Origin: Myxococcales bacterium
GTDB lineage: Bacteria > Myxococcota_A > Bradymonadia > UBA7976 > UBA1532
Reading direction: 5' to 3'
Length of the DNA: 53,880 nt
NCBI GenBank assembly: GCA_002731825.1
Contig: PCCS01000042.1
Coordinates: 1-53,880 of the forward strand
A model generated the notes under the pieces. That model was not told the origin of the DNA. It saw nothing but the letters and a program-made list of their open reading frames with translations, and did no database searches. Shown here in pieces: positions 45,978 to 53,880 of the stretch (position 1 is its first letter; every line of letters begins with the position of its first letter). The position numbers and the translations under genes are program-made.

Positions 45978-47348
45978 ATGGGACGTTCGTTGACAGGTCT
46001 AGAAGCACAATTCGGACGATACGTTTTCCTAAAGAAGCTCGCAGAAGGTGGGATGGCGGAAATTTTTCTGGCGCAACGCAGAAGCTTTGGGGGGTTTGGT
46101 CGATTTGTCGTCATAAAACGTCTCTTGCCAGAACATCGAGGCCAGCTCGTCTACGAGCGACTTTTTCTAGAGGAAGCGCGAATTGTCGCATCGCTAAAGC
46201 ATCCAAACGTTGTCAATACATACGACTTGGGAAAGTTCGATGATGCCTATTTCATGGTTATGGAATACATACATGGCGTCTCAGGCGCTGAGTTGTTAAC
46301 CAATGCAGCGCGCGCAGAAGGTTACGTTGAATACGGTGCAGCCGTGACGATCTGTGCCCAAATCGCCAAGGCCTTAGACTTCGGCTATCGAGGTGTAGAC
46401 TTCGCCCATGATGCCCTTGGTATCGTGCATCACGATGTAAGCCCGCACAATCTTCAAGTCGGTTACGACGGGTCCGTCAAACTTCTAGATTATGGAGTGG
46501 CGACACAAATCGGTCACGATGCACCCAAGGGTCGCCGAGGTAAATATGCATATATGACCCCAGAGGTCATCGCAAAAAAGTCGGCCGACAATCGCAGTGA
46601 TCTATTTTCACTGGCAGTGATTCTCTACGAATTTACGGTCGGTCGACGGCTTTTTAAAGCCAAGACGCCGAAAGAGACGATGACCCGAATCGAATCAGGC
46701 CGAGTGCCGAATCCCAGCAAACTCAATCAAGAATACCCAGCCGCGCTTGAGGCATTTATTATGAAAGCCCTCTCTACAGACCCAGACAAACGCTACCAAA
46801 CTGGGCTGTCATTTGCTGAGGCGTTGATAGACGCAGCACGCAAGAGCAACCTGGTCACAGGGTCGGCCGCTTTGGCTGGCTACATGAGAAGTCTTTTTTA
46901 CACAGAAATAGAAGGCCGACGAGATGAGCTTGTGCAGTTGTCGGCCCGGCTAGATGACAGCAGTGACACGACTTGGACATCCTCTCACAACCTGATCGGG
47001 ACGGGCGACTTCGACGCGGTGTCTGATGAAACCGAATCGCAAATCGCTGCGCCGGCCGGACGAGAGACGATCGAACTAAACGAGATCGCACATTTAACGG
47101 ATATCCTTAAGCCGACACATCAAGCGCAATTACCGACGATCAATCGGCTTGAATCTCCACCCCTAAATGCGCTGGGCAGTCGTATCGAGACCGTCAATTA
47201 CCTGCCCAAAGGGGTGAACGATACGGATACAGACTGGACTGCATCTGGTGATGCATCAGGTCAACCTTCGGGTCAACTGGCGGTAAAGCTCCTGGCCGGA
47301 CTCGTCCTGGTCCTCGGGATGACGCTGATTTGGGCCTTACAGCGCTAG
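45978..47348 (+). CDS. Ser/Thr protein kinase, C-terminally membrane-anchored
   Basis: A 456-residue Hanks-type kinase. The glycine loop is AEGGMAEIF, the ATP-binding Lys is in VVIKRLL, and the alpha-C Glu is in LFLEEARIVASLKHPN. The catalytic loop reads HHDVSPHNLQV (HRD replaced by HHD) and the metal loop DYGVA (DFG replaced by DYG); the activation segment ends YMTPE. Catalytic Asp, Asn and metal Asp remain, so activity is likely, but without the HRD arginine it should not need the usual activation-loop phosphorylation. After a 130-residue linker one helix (LAVKLLAGLVLVLGMTLIWAL) ends the protein with almost nothing outside, a tail anchor. Substrates unknown; the FHA-like activator is a candidate. 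Confidence 0.9.
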   Translation: MGRSLTGLEAQFGRYVFLKKLAEGGMAEIFLAQRRSFGGFGRFVVIKRLLPEHRGQLVYERLFLEEARIVASLKHPNVVNTYDLGKFDDAYFMVMEYIHGVSGAELLTNAARAEGYVEYGAAVTICAQIAKALDFGYRGVDFAHDALGIVHHDVSPHNLQVGYDGSVKLLDYGVATQIGHDAPKGRRGKYAYMTPEVIAKKSADNRSDLFSLAVILYEFTVGRRLFKAKTPKETMTRIESGRVPNPSKLNQEYPAALEAFIMKALSTDPDKRYQTGLSFAEALIDAARKSNLVTGSAALAGYMRSLFYTEIEGRRDELVQLSARLDDSSDTTWTSSHNLIGTGDFDAVSDETESQIAAPAGRETIELNEIAHLTDILKPTHQAQLPTINRLESPPLNALGSRIETVNYLPKGVNDTDTDWTASGDASGQPSGQLAVKLLAGLVLVLGMTLIWALQR

Positions 47349-47395
47349 TCGGCTCGCGAAATTAAAACAGTCCCATCAGATTGAGCATATTTGTT

Positions 47396-47424
47396 TTGAC
47401 AGGATAGTTCACTTCGCCTATTTT
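47396..47424 (+). promoter_or_regulatory. Sigma-70 promoter of tRNA-Ala
   Basis: A perfect TTGACA (47396-47401), a 17-base spacer and TATTTT (47419-47424, 4 of 6) stand 14 bases before the first tRNA base, the arrangement expected for a strong stable-RNA promoter. Confidence 0.7.
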
Positions 47425-47438
47425 CCGGCTCCCACTGA

Positions 47439-47511
47439 GGGGCAGTAGCTCAGCTGGGAGAGCACTTGACTGGCAGTCAAGAGGTCAGGGGTTCGAGCCC
47501 CCTCTGCTCCA
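47439..47511 (+). tRNA. tRNA-Ala (anticodon GGC)
   Basis: A 73-base cloverleaf. The acceptor stem GGGGCAG pairs with CTGCTCC and includes the G3-U70 wobble that identifies alanine tRNAs; the discriminator is A. The D-arm contains AGCTCAGCTGGGAGAGC, the anticodon stem CTTGA/TCAAG encloses CTGGCAG with anticodon GGC, and the T-loop is GTTCGAG. The terminal CCA is not encoded. It stands alone, with its own promoter and terminator. Confidence 0.97.
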
Positions 47512-47513
47512 CT

Positions 47514-47543
47514 CGCCGACCTTCTAGGTCGGCGTTTTTTTTT
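47514..47543 (+). terminator. Rho-independent terminator after tRNA-Ala
   Basis: A perfect 9-bp GC-rich stem, CGCCGACCT (47514-47522) and AGGTCGGCG (47526-47534), with a 3-base loop is followed directly by nine T (47535-47543). It begins 3 bases after the tRNA. Confidence 0.95.
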
Positions 47544-47597
47544 GTTCAAGGCAAGATAGAAGCTGACAAGGCCTCCCCTTACCTCGTACTCTAGACT

Positions 47598-48203
47598 ATG
47601 CAGATAATCTTTATCCACGGGTACCTAGCTCATCGCTCAATCTTGCACCCAATGGCCCGCAGATTGAAAAAGGATGGGTTTAAAACGCTCGTTTATGGAT
47701 ATGCAAGTCATCGGGGTGACCTCGCAGGGCATGCTCTCGAGTTTGCATCTAAAGTCAACGCGTGCTCGAGTGGCCCATATGCAATCGTCGCACATTCTAT
47801 GGGTGGTCTAATCGTTCGACGCGCATTACCGAGCCTCAAAGTTCAGCCAAAACGCATTATTTTCATCTCCACACCGCACCGTGGCTGCGCAACGGCAAAG
47901 CAGGTTAGAAAAAGTGCGTTTTCACGCTGGATGAGTCCAGCCGTAAAACAGACAGCATACGGACTTGAAACGCCCAAGGATACCAGCACATGGGGCATCG
48001 TTTTGGGGTCTCGGGACAAGCTGGTTTCTGAGCAAGAAGGCTCAGTCCGCGACGTACCGACCATGTTGCTACCTTATGGTCATAATGAAATACTATGGCG
48101 ACCACAAACCAGCCGTGGCATCGCAAACTTTGTTCGTCATGGTCTTTTTGAATCCCATGAGGACAACTTCAAAAAAGTTATCGCGACGGGCATCGAACGC
48201 TAA
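47598..48203 (+). CDS. Alpha/beta hydrolase (lipase/esterase-like)
   Basis: A 201-residue cytoplasmic alpha/beta hydrolase. It begins directly with the first strand and oxyanion loop IIFIHGYLAHRS. The nucleophile elbow is AHSMGG (Ser after the second His-type residue), the acid is probably the Asp in LGSRDKLVS, and the catalytic His is in YGHNEILW. The size and the FISTPHRGC phrase after the nucleophile resemble small lipase/acylhydrolase proteins. No signal peptide is seen. It ends 16 bases before the amidohydrolase lipoprotein, whose AAGGAG overlaps its TAA, so the two are probably cotranscribed. Substrate unknown. Confidence 0.85.
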   Translation: MQIIFIHGYLAHRSILHPMARRLKKDGFKTLVYGYASHRGDLAGHALEFASKVNACSSGPYAIVAHSMGGLIVRRALPSLKVQPKRIIFISTPHRGCATAKQVRKSAFSRWMSPAVKQTAYGLETPKDTSTWGIVLGSRDKLVSEQEGSVRDVPTMLLPYGHNEILWRPQTSRGIANFVRHGLFESHEDNFKKVIATGIER

Positions 48204-48219
48204 GGAGTCTCAAAGCATC

Positions 48220-51200
48220 ATGTCGACCTATTTCCGAATTGTACTCGGCATCGCTTTACTGACATGGGCTGCGTTCGTGCAGGGCTGTGATGGGACATCA
48301 GATCAAGAGACTGTGCCGTCTGCGCTCGATTCGGGCACCGATGCTGCTGGACGAGATGGGATGCTTGCTCTAGACATGGTTGTCCAGCGCGATGGATTTA
48401 CCGATGCATCGATCGGTTCAGATTCTTCTACAGCGAGTGATGCTGAACCTGATGCGAACGGATGCGGCCCAAAGCCTAATCCAGGCAGCTGCGAAGACGT
48501 CCAATTTACTGAATGCACTGGCCGGGACGGCAGCAATCAAGCCACACTTATCATTGGCACGGTGATAACCCACGATAGACTTCTCTGTAATGGAGAGGTT
48601 TTAGTCGAGGGTGCAACTGGCCAAATTTTATGCGTGGCGGATGATTGCTCTGACCATCCCATGGCCGCAGAGGCTGCCGTGGTTTGCGGGTCACTTGTCA
48701 CGCCAGGACTCATCGACCCCCACAACCACATGAGCTTCAACAGCCTCCCTCGATGGCGGCACGGGGCAAGACTTTTCCAGAATCGAAACGAGTGGCGCTC
48801 CCTCATAGGACGCGAGTTATATGGAGCTAGACCAAGTACAGGTGACCCAGTCGCAGCCAGATACAATGAAGTCAGATTGCTGATGGCGGCGACAACATCT
48901 GTACACAAGGCAGAGAATGTTCGGTCCAGTCATGACCATGTGCGAAATATCGATCGAGGGCCCAATTCAAACGGACTGGGCTATGGTGACTCAGCTGTTA
49001 CTGAATGCGTTTTCCCCCTAACTCAAGGCTGCTCCGCCGCACCAAACTATGAGACAGGCGCGTCGGTACCGGAACGACGTTACATCGCCCATTTGTCCGA
49101 AGGGGTTGACGCCGCCAGTCTCGCGGAATTTGAACGGTTTTATGAGTCTGGCCAGCTAGGCGATAAGACATCCATCATACATTGCACGAGTTGTACTGGG
49201 ACGGAGTTTTCCGCGCTGCGTGCAAAACAGGCCAGCCTGATTTGGTCACCTCAGTCCAATGTGGAATTGTATGGGGCCACAACCGATGTCCCATCGGCAA
49301 TCAATATGGGCATTAATGTCGCCCTTGGGCCGGATTGGACACCGTCGGGTACGATGAATCAGCTGGCTGAAATGAAGTGTGCTCAGCGGCTGTCAGACAC
49401 CTACTATGATGGCCGAATTAACAACAAAGACATCTTTAGAATGGTCACGGATCGCGCAGCGAAATCCATCGGCGTAGAGGATTTGGTCGGTCGATTACAG
49501 GTTGGGATGTATGCCGACATCGCCGTTTTCGACGGTGACCGGGCTTTCCCGTACGACACACTCGTTGGAGCTAAGGCAGAAGACGTAAGAGCTGTCTTCA
49601 TCTCAGGACTCATCAATTATGGTGACTCTGACGTATTCGGCTCGTTAAATCGCCGAAACGCCTTCTGTGAACAACTTGAGATCTGCGGTTTAGACAAGAC
49701 CATCTGTATTCGCGATGACAACGGCGAGGCGAACATTACGGACCCTGATGACTGGCCGCTATTTGGGTTCGATGACTTACATACGTATATGACCCGCGTC
49801 GTCCAGCGTCGACGCCCAGATGATTTACCCCAATGGCTGGAATACGTATACGACCCCTATCCAGTTTATGAATGTGAACCGACTTTCAGCTGCGAATTCG
49901 GCAATACGGCGGTCTCGGGCCGGACGGGAACGGATGACCGAGACGGTGACGATGTAGCCAACGATGAAGACAATTGCCCCGACGTGTTTAATCCCGTCCA
50001 AGATGATCTGGATTCGGATGGTACTGGTAATGCCTGTGATCCATGCCCTTGGGCCTTTGACGAATGTCCATGCACGCCTCCATCAGGTATTGATTTAGAT
50101 GCGGACGGATTTAGAGAAGATGAAGATAATTGCCCCCAACACAGTAACCCTGATCAAGCAGATCAAGACAATGATGGGCGCGGTGATGAATGTGACTTCT
50201 GCCCAGACTTAGCCGATGGGCCGGAGCGTGGATGCGAAGCCAGCATAAACCAAGTGAAGCGCCGCGAACTCAATGATGAACAATTCTTCGAGGTCAATGG
50301 CGTCGTGACCGCTGTGTTTGAGGACAACGCTCCAATCACACAACCAGGCAGCTTCTTCATGCAAGATGCACAGGCTGCTGATGATTCTGAGAACGACGAA
50401 TACCTCGGCGTTTATGTGTACCTGGGCAATCGAGGTCCAGGGGTCTCGAGTCCCAATGTTGGTGACGCCGTTCGTGTCACAGGTCGGGCTTCAGATTATT
50501 ACGGCCAGGCACAGCTCAATCAAATCACGCAAATCAGCACGACGATACCCGACGTTATTCCGAGCCCAATTACCCCACCATTCGAGCGCCTCATCGGGCA
50601 GGCTGAACGATATGAGGGGATGCTAATCTGTATCAATGAAGTTGTTGTGACAGACATTGAGCCAGAGATTGGTCCTGGTGACAGTCGCGATCAGCCGATC
50701 AACGAATTCGTCGTGACCGATGTGACATCAGGCCTCTCAATTAGAGTGAACGATATCTTGTACCTATCGACGCCATTCCCCGAACTCGGCAACGGTTTTC
50801 GACAAATTTGCGGCATTCACCGGCTTGCCAATGGACACTATAAATTAGAACCAAGGGATGCCAACGATCTGGATCAAGGCCCACCGATCGTACTGGGGTT
50901 CGAACCGAACTATGGCTATTTAAGAGCCGGTTTTGAAAACCCTCCGCGGTCTATTTTAGGACATCCCGTTCAGGTTCAATTAAACCGGCCTGCGGGTCCT
51001 GATGGGCAGCTAGTTCTCCTCCAATCGTCCGCACCAGCACATGTGTCTGTCCCTCCAGAAATCATCATCCCTGCAGGTGCAATTTCGGCTGTGCTTCCCA
51101 CGGTTGCGCGCCAAGAACATGTCGGTGTGACCGTAACGGCTCAAACCGCAACACAAGACGGTGCTCAGACCGCCTTGATCGCCGTCTATGGCGAGCGTGC

Positions 51201-52563
51201 TGATGCCGAGTCCATTGAGTTTGAACGGAATTTTTACGGCGTCATCTTAGACGAAGCGATCCGAGTGAGAGTCATTTTTGATAAGCCGACTCGAGCAGCA
51301 CAAACCGTACGAATCCGATCCGAGGTCCCGGGCATTGTTCGACACGCTGAGGAGTTCGTATTGGAGCCGAACTCGCATTCTGGCGTATTCGAGCTGGTGG
51401 GGATGGGCGTTGGGGAATCGATGATTTCCGTCAATCTGGGGCCTTTGGTTGCGCGCGTGCCTATATTTGTTACGCCCCAACCGAGCCGACCTGTGATTAA
51501 CGAAGTGAATGTGGACATGGCAGGCGCAGAGTTCCGAGAATATGTTGAAATTTATAATCCGGGCCCTATCCCACTGTCTCTTGAGACGATAAGTCTAGAA
51601 TTCATTAACGGCAATGATGGGGAGGCCTATGAACGCTTTGAACTGGGTGCCATACACCCTGAGCTACCCGGCTTCAGATATCTCATCGTCGGCGATCAAG
51701 CACTTGAAGACGCCTTACCGGGAAACACACTGTTTATTCCTATCGAATCCCGGCAAACGGAACATGACATCCAAAACGGCCCGGACGGCTTTCAACTGTT
51801 AGACAGTGATGTCGTCATTGACTCAATGTCGTACGCTGGGGACATTGAGGGGGTTACCGAAGGGAATCTGAGTGCTCCAGACGATCCAAACGATGACCTT
51901 GGTGAATCCATTAGCCGCTGTCCCAATGGGGCTGATACCGATATCAATGGAGATGACTTCAGTATAGTCAGGGAGACGCCAGGTGCTGCGAATTTGTGTA
52001 ATCCGCCGGCCCCCCCAGACGCAGGGATAAATGATGCGGGCGCGCAAGAAGACGGTGGTTTAGGAAACCGCGATGCTGTCGTACCAGAACTCGATGCTGG
52101 CCTAGCCGAAGATATAGGCCTTGGCGATGCGACTTTGCTAGACGGCAGCGCCCCCCAAAATGACGGAGGTCAGCCTCTGGATGCGTCCGGTCAGGTCATC
52201 GATTCTGACGTCTTGGACAGCGCAGTCATCTTTGACGGTGGTACACCGCCCGACTCGATGCCAGATGATGCATTCGTTAGAGATCAGTTGCTTGCCAGCG
52301 ATTCATCTCCAGTCGTAAATGATTCAGGCGTCGACGCGCAAGCCATGGATGCAACAACTGCGTCTGATGCCGTCGTCAACGATGCAGGCACTGACTCGCA
52401 CTCCGCGACAGATGATGGGGGTCACGCGAATGAGGCGGCCCCGGAAGACGGAGGCAGCCGTGATGATGCGCACCAATCTCAAGATGGTCGGGCCACCGAT
52501 GCATTAGCACCTACAGATTCGAGCCTAGAACGAGAAGATGGCGAGCTCAATAGCGACGATTAA
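48220..52563 (+). CDS. Giant lipoprotein: amidohydrolase + TSP3 + OB-like + lamin-tail domains
   Basis: A 1447-residue exported lipoprotein (signal ending FVQGC, Cys near residue 23; Asp-rich linker to about 75). Residues about 100-530 are an ATZ/TRZ-type amidohydrolase with its metal set apparently intact: H168-N-H170, H291 in HLSEG, H321 in IIHCTSC, and D372 in ALGPDWTPSG, plus SPQSNVELYG. TSP3 calcium repeats (about 570-665) follow. An OB-fold-like region (about 690-870, FFMQDAQA..VYVYLGN..VGDAVRVTGRA) and an Ig-like stretch come next. A lamin-tail domain (about 1090-1260, INEVNVDMAG..REYVEIYNPG) and an Asp/Ala-rich tail (to 1447) complete it. ATG 48220 is chosen for the signal peptide and AAGGAG upstream. 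Substrate unknown; possibly a surface deaminase or hydrolase. Confidence 0.83.
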   Translation: MSTYFRIVLGIALLTWAAFVQGCDGTSDQETVPSALDSGTDAAGRDGMLALDMVVQRDGFTDASIGSDSSTASDAEPDANGCGPKPNPGSCEDVQFTECTGRDGSNQATLIIGTVITHDRLLCNGEVLVEGATGQILCVADDCSDHPMAAEAAVVCGSLVTPGLIDPHNHMSFNSLPRWRHGARLFQNRNEWRSLIGRELYGARPSTGDPVAARYNEVRLLMAATTSVHKAENVRSSHDHVRNIDRGPNSNGLGYGDSAVTECVFPLTQGCSAAPNYETGASVPERRYIAHLSEGVDAASLAEFERFYESGQLGDKTSIIHCTSCTGTEFSALRAKQASLIWSPQSNVELYGATTDVPSAINMGINVALGPDWTPSGTMNQLAEMKCAQRLSDTYYDGRINNKDIFRMVTDRAAKSIGVEDLVGRLQVGMYADIAVFDGDRAFPYDTLVGAKAEDVRAVFISGLINYGDSDVFGSLNRRNAFCEQLEICGLDKTICIRDDNGEANITDPDDWPLFGFDDLHTYMTRVVQRRRPDDLPQWLEYVYDPYPVYECEPTFSCEFGNTAVSGRTGTDDRDGDDVANDEDNCPDVFNPVQDDLDSDGTGNACDPCPWAFDECPCTPPSGIDLDADGFREDEDNCPQHSNPDQADQDNDGRGDECDFCPDLADGPERGCEASINQVKRRELNDEQFFEVNGVVTAVFEDNAPITQPGSFFMQDAQAADDSENDEYLGVYVYLGNRGPGVSSPNVGDAVRVTGRASDYYGQAQLNQITQISTTIPDVIPSPITPPFERLIGQAERYEGMLICINEVVVTDIEPEIGPGDSRDQPINEFVVTDVTSGLSIRVNDILYLSTPFPELGNGFRQICGIHRLANGHYKLEPRDANDLDQGPPIVLGFEPNYGYLRAGFENPPRSILGHPVQVQLNRPAGPDGQLVLLQSSAPAHVSVPPEIIIPAGAISAVLPTVARQEHVGVTVTAQTATQDGAQTALIAVYGERADAESIEFERNFYGVILDEAIRVRVIFDKPTRAAQTVRIRSEVPGIVRHAEEFVLEPNSHSGVFELVGMGVGESMISVNLGPLVARVPIFVTPQPSRPVINEVNVDMAGAEFREYVEIYNPGPIPLSLETISLEFINGNDGEAYERFELGAIHPELPGFRYLIVGDQALEDALPGNTLFIPIESRQTEHDIQNGPDGFQLLDSDVVIDSMSYAGDIEGVTEGNLSAPDDPNDDLGESISRCPNGADTDINGDDFSIVRETPGAANLCNPPAPPDAGINDAGAQEDGGLGNRDAVVPELDAGLAEDIGLGDATLLDGSAPQNDGGQPLDASGQVIDSDVLDSAVIFDGGTPPDSMPDDAFVRDQLLASDSSPVVNDSGVDAQAMDATTASDAVVNDAGTDSHSATDDGGHANEAAPEDGGSRDDAHQSQDGRATDALAPTDSSLEREDGELNSDD

Positions 52564-52756
52564 TCATATCGTGAGACCCTGAGTTCCCCATACTTATCCA
52601 GTCGCTAGACGCGGACATAGGCGTCGGGTTGCTAGACGCAGCCCAAAGGCAAAATAGCAAGTGAGTATGTTGGCCCGAGGGCAGCGCGACCAATGAGTCG
52701 CCCAGACGACAAGTGCGCTTTCATCTAGCGAGCGACGAAATCAGTGGATGGACAGG

Positions 52757-53880
52757 TTAAGTCCGACGCGCCTTTGGCCTCAACCAGCCGATTAGCAAAA
52801 GTAACAGGAGGCCGAAGAGCCCAGAATCAGTGCCACTGGACACATCACAAGAGCAACCCGAATCAGAGTCAGTGTCAGACCTGACGTCAGCCCCTCCGGC
52901 TCCAGCGCCTGCACCCGCATCAGCACCGCCGGCACCGCCAGCACCACCGGCACCGCCAGCACCACCGGCACCACCGGCACCACCTGCACCAGCTTCACCA
53001 CCTGCACCGGCTTCACCACCGGCGCCACTGCTTTGATTTATAGGCCAGTCGGCAATGCATTGTGCGGTCCCATCGATCAACGCACAGCGTTGATATCGTG
53101 GACACGTGACTCCCTCGCATGGGTCGGGTAAGCAATCGCCCTTGTAGCAGACTGACCCAGTCACACAGTCAGCTTCGTTGCATGGGTCGTCAACGCAAAG
53201 GTTATCAATGCAAATCTGGCCATCTTCCGGACACCCAACAGGCCCACAGCCTGTGTCCGCACACAAGCCGTCGATACACGCTTGAGCCGCCGGACAAGCA
53301 ACATCCGCACAGCTGAAAATACACTCACCATCGCGGCAAAAACTGTCCTCGCCACAGTCGACTCCCGAACATGGGTCGGGCTCACACCCGGTCGGTAGGC
53401 ATCGCTCGCCTTCAGGACACCCGACAAACGCACACGTGTCCGGGCCACACTCACCACCATTACAAACGGTTCCATCATCGCATGCGATGTCTGCGCATAG
53501 GTCTTGGCACCCAGTTTCGGTACATGTTTCGTTTTCACCAGCACAGCCCTGCTGCTGGCACCATGGTACGCAGGCCCCGTCTGCACAAAAGACACTTTCT
53601 TGACCGCCCTCGCAGTCCCCCTGAGCATCGCACGCTGTGAGGCAACGTCCATCATAGCAAGCTAAACCATCCTCACAGCTATCGTCTTCGTCCAAACGTC
53701 CGTCACAATCATCGTCGAATCCATTGCATGTTTCAGTTGGAATCGCTCCACAAGACCCACAAGTGTTTTTGACGCGCTCATCGATATGTCCATCGCAATC
53801 ATTGTCTTCCAAGTCGCATACTTCAGCGCCCGGCGTGACGTTTGGAATACAGCGCGTGTTGCCTCCGACACATTGCCATG
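52757..53880 (-). CDS. MopE-like Cys-rich surface protein with MYXO-CTERM tail (5' end outside window)
   Basis: The 3' part (about 373 codons) of a secreted protein that runs off the right edge on the minus strand. The visible N-terminal part has EVCD.EDNDCDGHIDE and CNGFDDDCDGRLDED, the MopE/myxobacterial DNDCDG repeat. About ten EGF-like Cys units follow (CPEGERCLPTGC, CGEDSFCRDGEC, CPRYQRC). Then come a Gly/Ala tract encoded by short tandem repeats and SDSGCSC, a helix of leucines (GLFGLLLLLLIGWL) and RPKARR. Cys + helix + Arg is the MYXO-CTERM sorting pattern, so the protein is probably cell-surface anchored. Disulfide-rich units suggest an adhesion or calcium-binding role. Confidence 0.82.
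   Translation of the reverse strand, partial: WQCVGGNTRCIPNVTPGAEVCDLEDNDCDGHIDERVKNTCGSCGAIPTETCNGFDDDCDGRLDEDDSCEDGLACYDGRCLTACDAQGDCEGGQESVFCADGACVPWCQQQGCAGENETCTETGCQDLCADIACDDGTVCNGGECGPDTCAFVGCPEGERCLPTGCEPDPCSGVDCGEDSFCRDGECIFSCADVACPAAQACIDGLCADTGCGPVGCPEDGQICIDNLCVDDPCNEADCVTGSVCYKGDCLPDPCEGVTCPRYQRCALIDGTAQCIADWPINQSSGAGGEAGAGGEAGAGGAGGAGGAGGAGGAGGAGGADAGAGAGAGGADVRSDTDSDSGCSCDVSSGTDSGLFGLLLLLLIGWLRPKARRT
52923..52985 (-). repeat. Seven tandem 9-bp repeats encoding Gly-Ala-Gly
   Basis: On the plus strand seven units GCACC(G/A)CC(G/A/T) run without interruption. On the coding strand they give a GGAGGAGGA tract between the EGF-like region and the membrane tail. Two longer GEAGAG-encoding 18-bp units adjoin at 52986-53017. 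Slippage here would change linker length in multiples of three residues. Confidence 0.85.

Noticed and set aside
47610..47625. TTTATCCACGG as a DnaA box
   Set aside because: Single imperfect site inside the coding sequence of the alpha/beta hydrolase, without neighbours.
47965..48219. Extension of the amidohydrolase lipoprotein back to ATG 47965
   Set aside because: It would overlap the hydrolase gene out of frame and hide the signal peptide; ATG 48220 has AAGGAG upstream and starts the signal directly.
52923..53017. The tandem GCACC repeats as a CRISPR array
   Set aside because: Units are 9-18 bp with no spacers and are in frame within a coding sequence; they encode a Gly/Ala linker.

Overview
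The window looks like chromosomal DNA of a deltaproteobacterial-type predator/scavenger lineage (Myxococcota or the related Bradymonadota); this is inferred from content, not from a database search. The signs are many secreted lipoproteins with Asp/Ala-rich linkers, two C-terminal Cys + membrane helix + Arg tails of the MYXO-CTERM kind, MopE-like Cys-rich repeats, a Ser/Thr kinase with a C-terminal membrane anchor, a sigma-54 activator with GAF and FHA-like domains, OmpA/thrombospondin-type-3 proteins and long HEAT-repeat proteins. There is no transposase, integrase, phage gene or CRISPR array.

Left part (1-9.3 kb): a small unknown gene and a LysE-type exporter, then a long minus-strand catabolic cluster read from 9.27 kb down to 1.1 kb: thiolase, 3-hydroxyacyl-CoA dehydrogenase, crotonase, short-chain-type acyl-CoA dehydrogenase, a free-standing B12-binding mutase subunit, HMG-CoA lyase, a methylglutaconyl-CoA hydratase-like crotonase, a methylcrotonyl-CoA-carboxylase-type carboxyltransferase and a small coiled-coil membrane protein. 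Together these cover the lower leucine pathway and short-chain beta-oxidation. The biotin carboxylase subunit, an isovaleryl-CoA-type dehydrogenase and the mutase catalytic subunit are not in the window.

9.4-21.3 kb: a kelch-like lipoprotein, then a tightly overlapping minus-strand trio (PKD/CARDB/PPC lipoprotein, metallophosphoesterase, small PEGA-like protein), a Pro/Ala-rich single-pass membrane protein, a soluble histidine kinase, infC (probable AUU start, separated from rpmI-rplT) and a lipoprotein with FG-GAP-like repeats.

21.3-29 kb: a GATC-dense intergenic region, a minimal penicillin-binding transpeptidase, and an envelope operon: a 99-residue flagellar-rod-like protein, a secreted protein with a MYXO-CTERM-like tail, an OmpA/TSP3 protein, and an OmpA-FecR-FnIII-like protein. 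No other flagellar gene is present.

29-47.4 kb: ABC-F ATPase, HEAT-repeat protein, DUF3108 protein, an HD-domain protein with a ruined CCA-transferase head, and a PilZ protein. A large HEAT lipoprotein with a CxxxxxCW repeat series, a sigma-54 activator coupled to another HEAT protein, a deoxynucleoside kinase, RNase R (no canonical start codon in frame) and a Ser/Thr kinase follow.

47.4-53.9 kb: tRNA-Ala(GGC) with clear promoter and terminator, an alpha/beta hydrolase, a 1447-residue lipoprotein fusing an ATZ/TRZ-type amidohydrolase to TSP3, OB-like and lamin-tail domains, and the 3' part of a MopE-like Cys-rich protein running off the right edge.

The best candidates for something undescribed are the CxxxxxCW-repeat lipoprotein, the amidohydrolase fusion, the orphan rod-like protein in an OmpA operon, and the GATC island.
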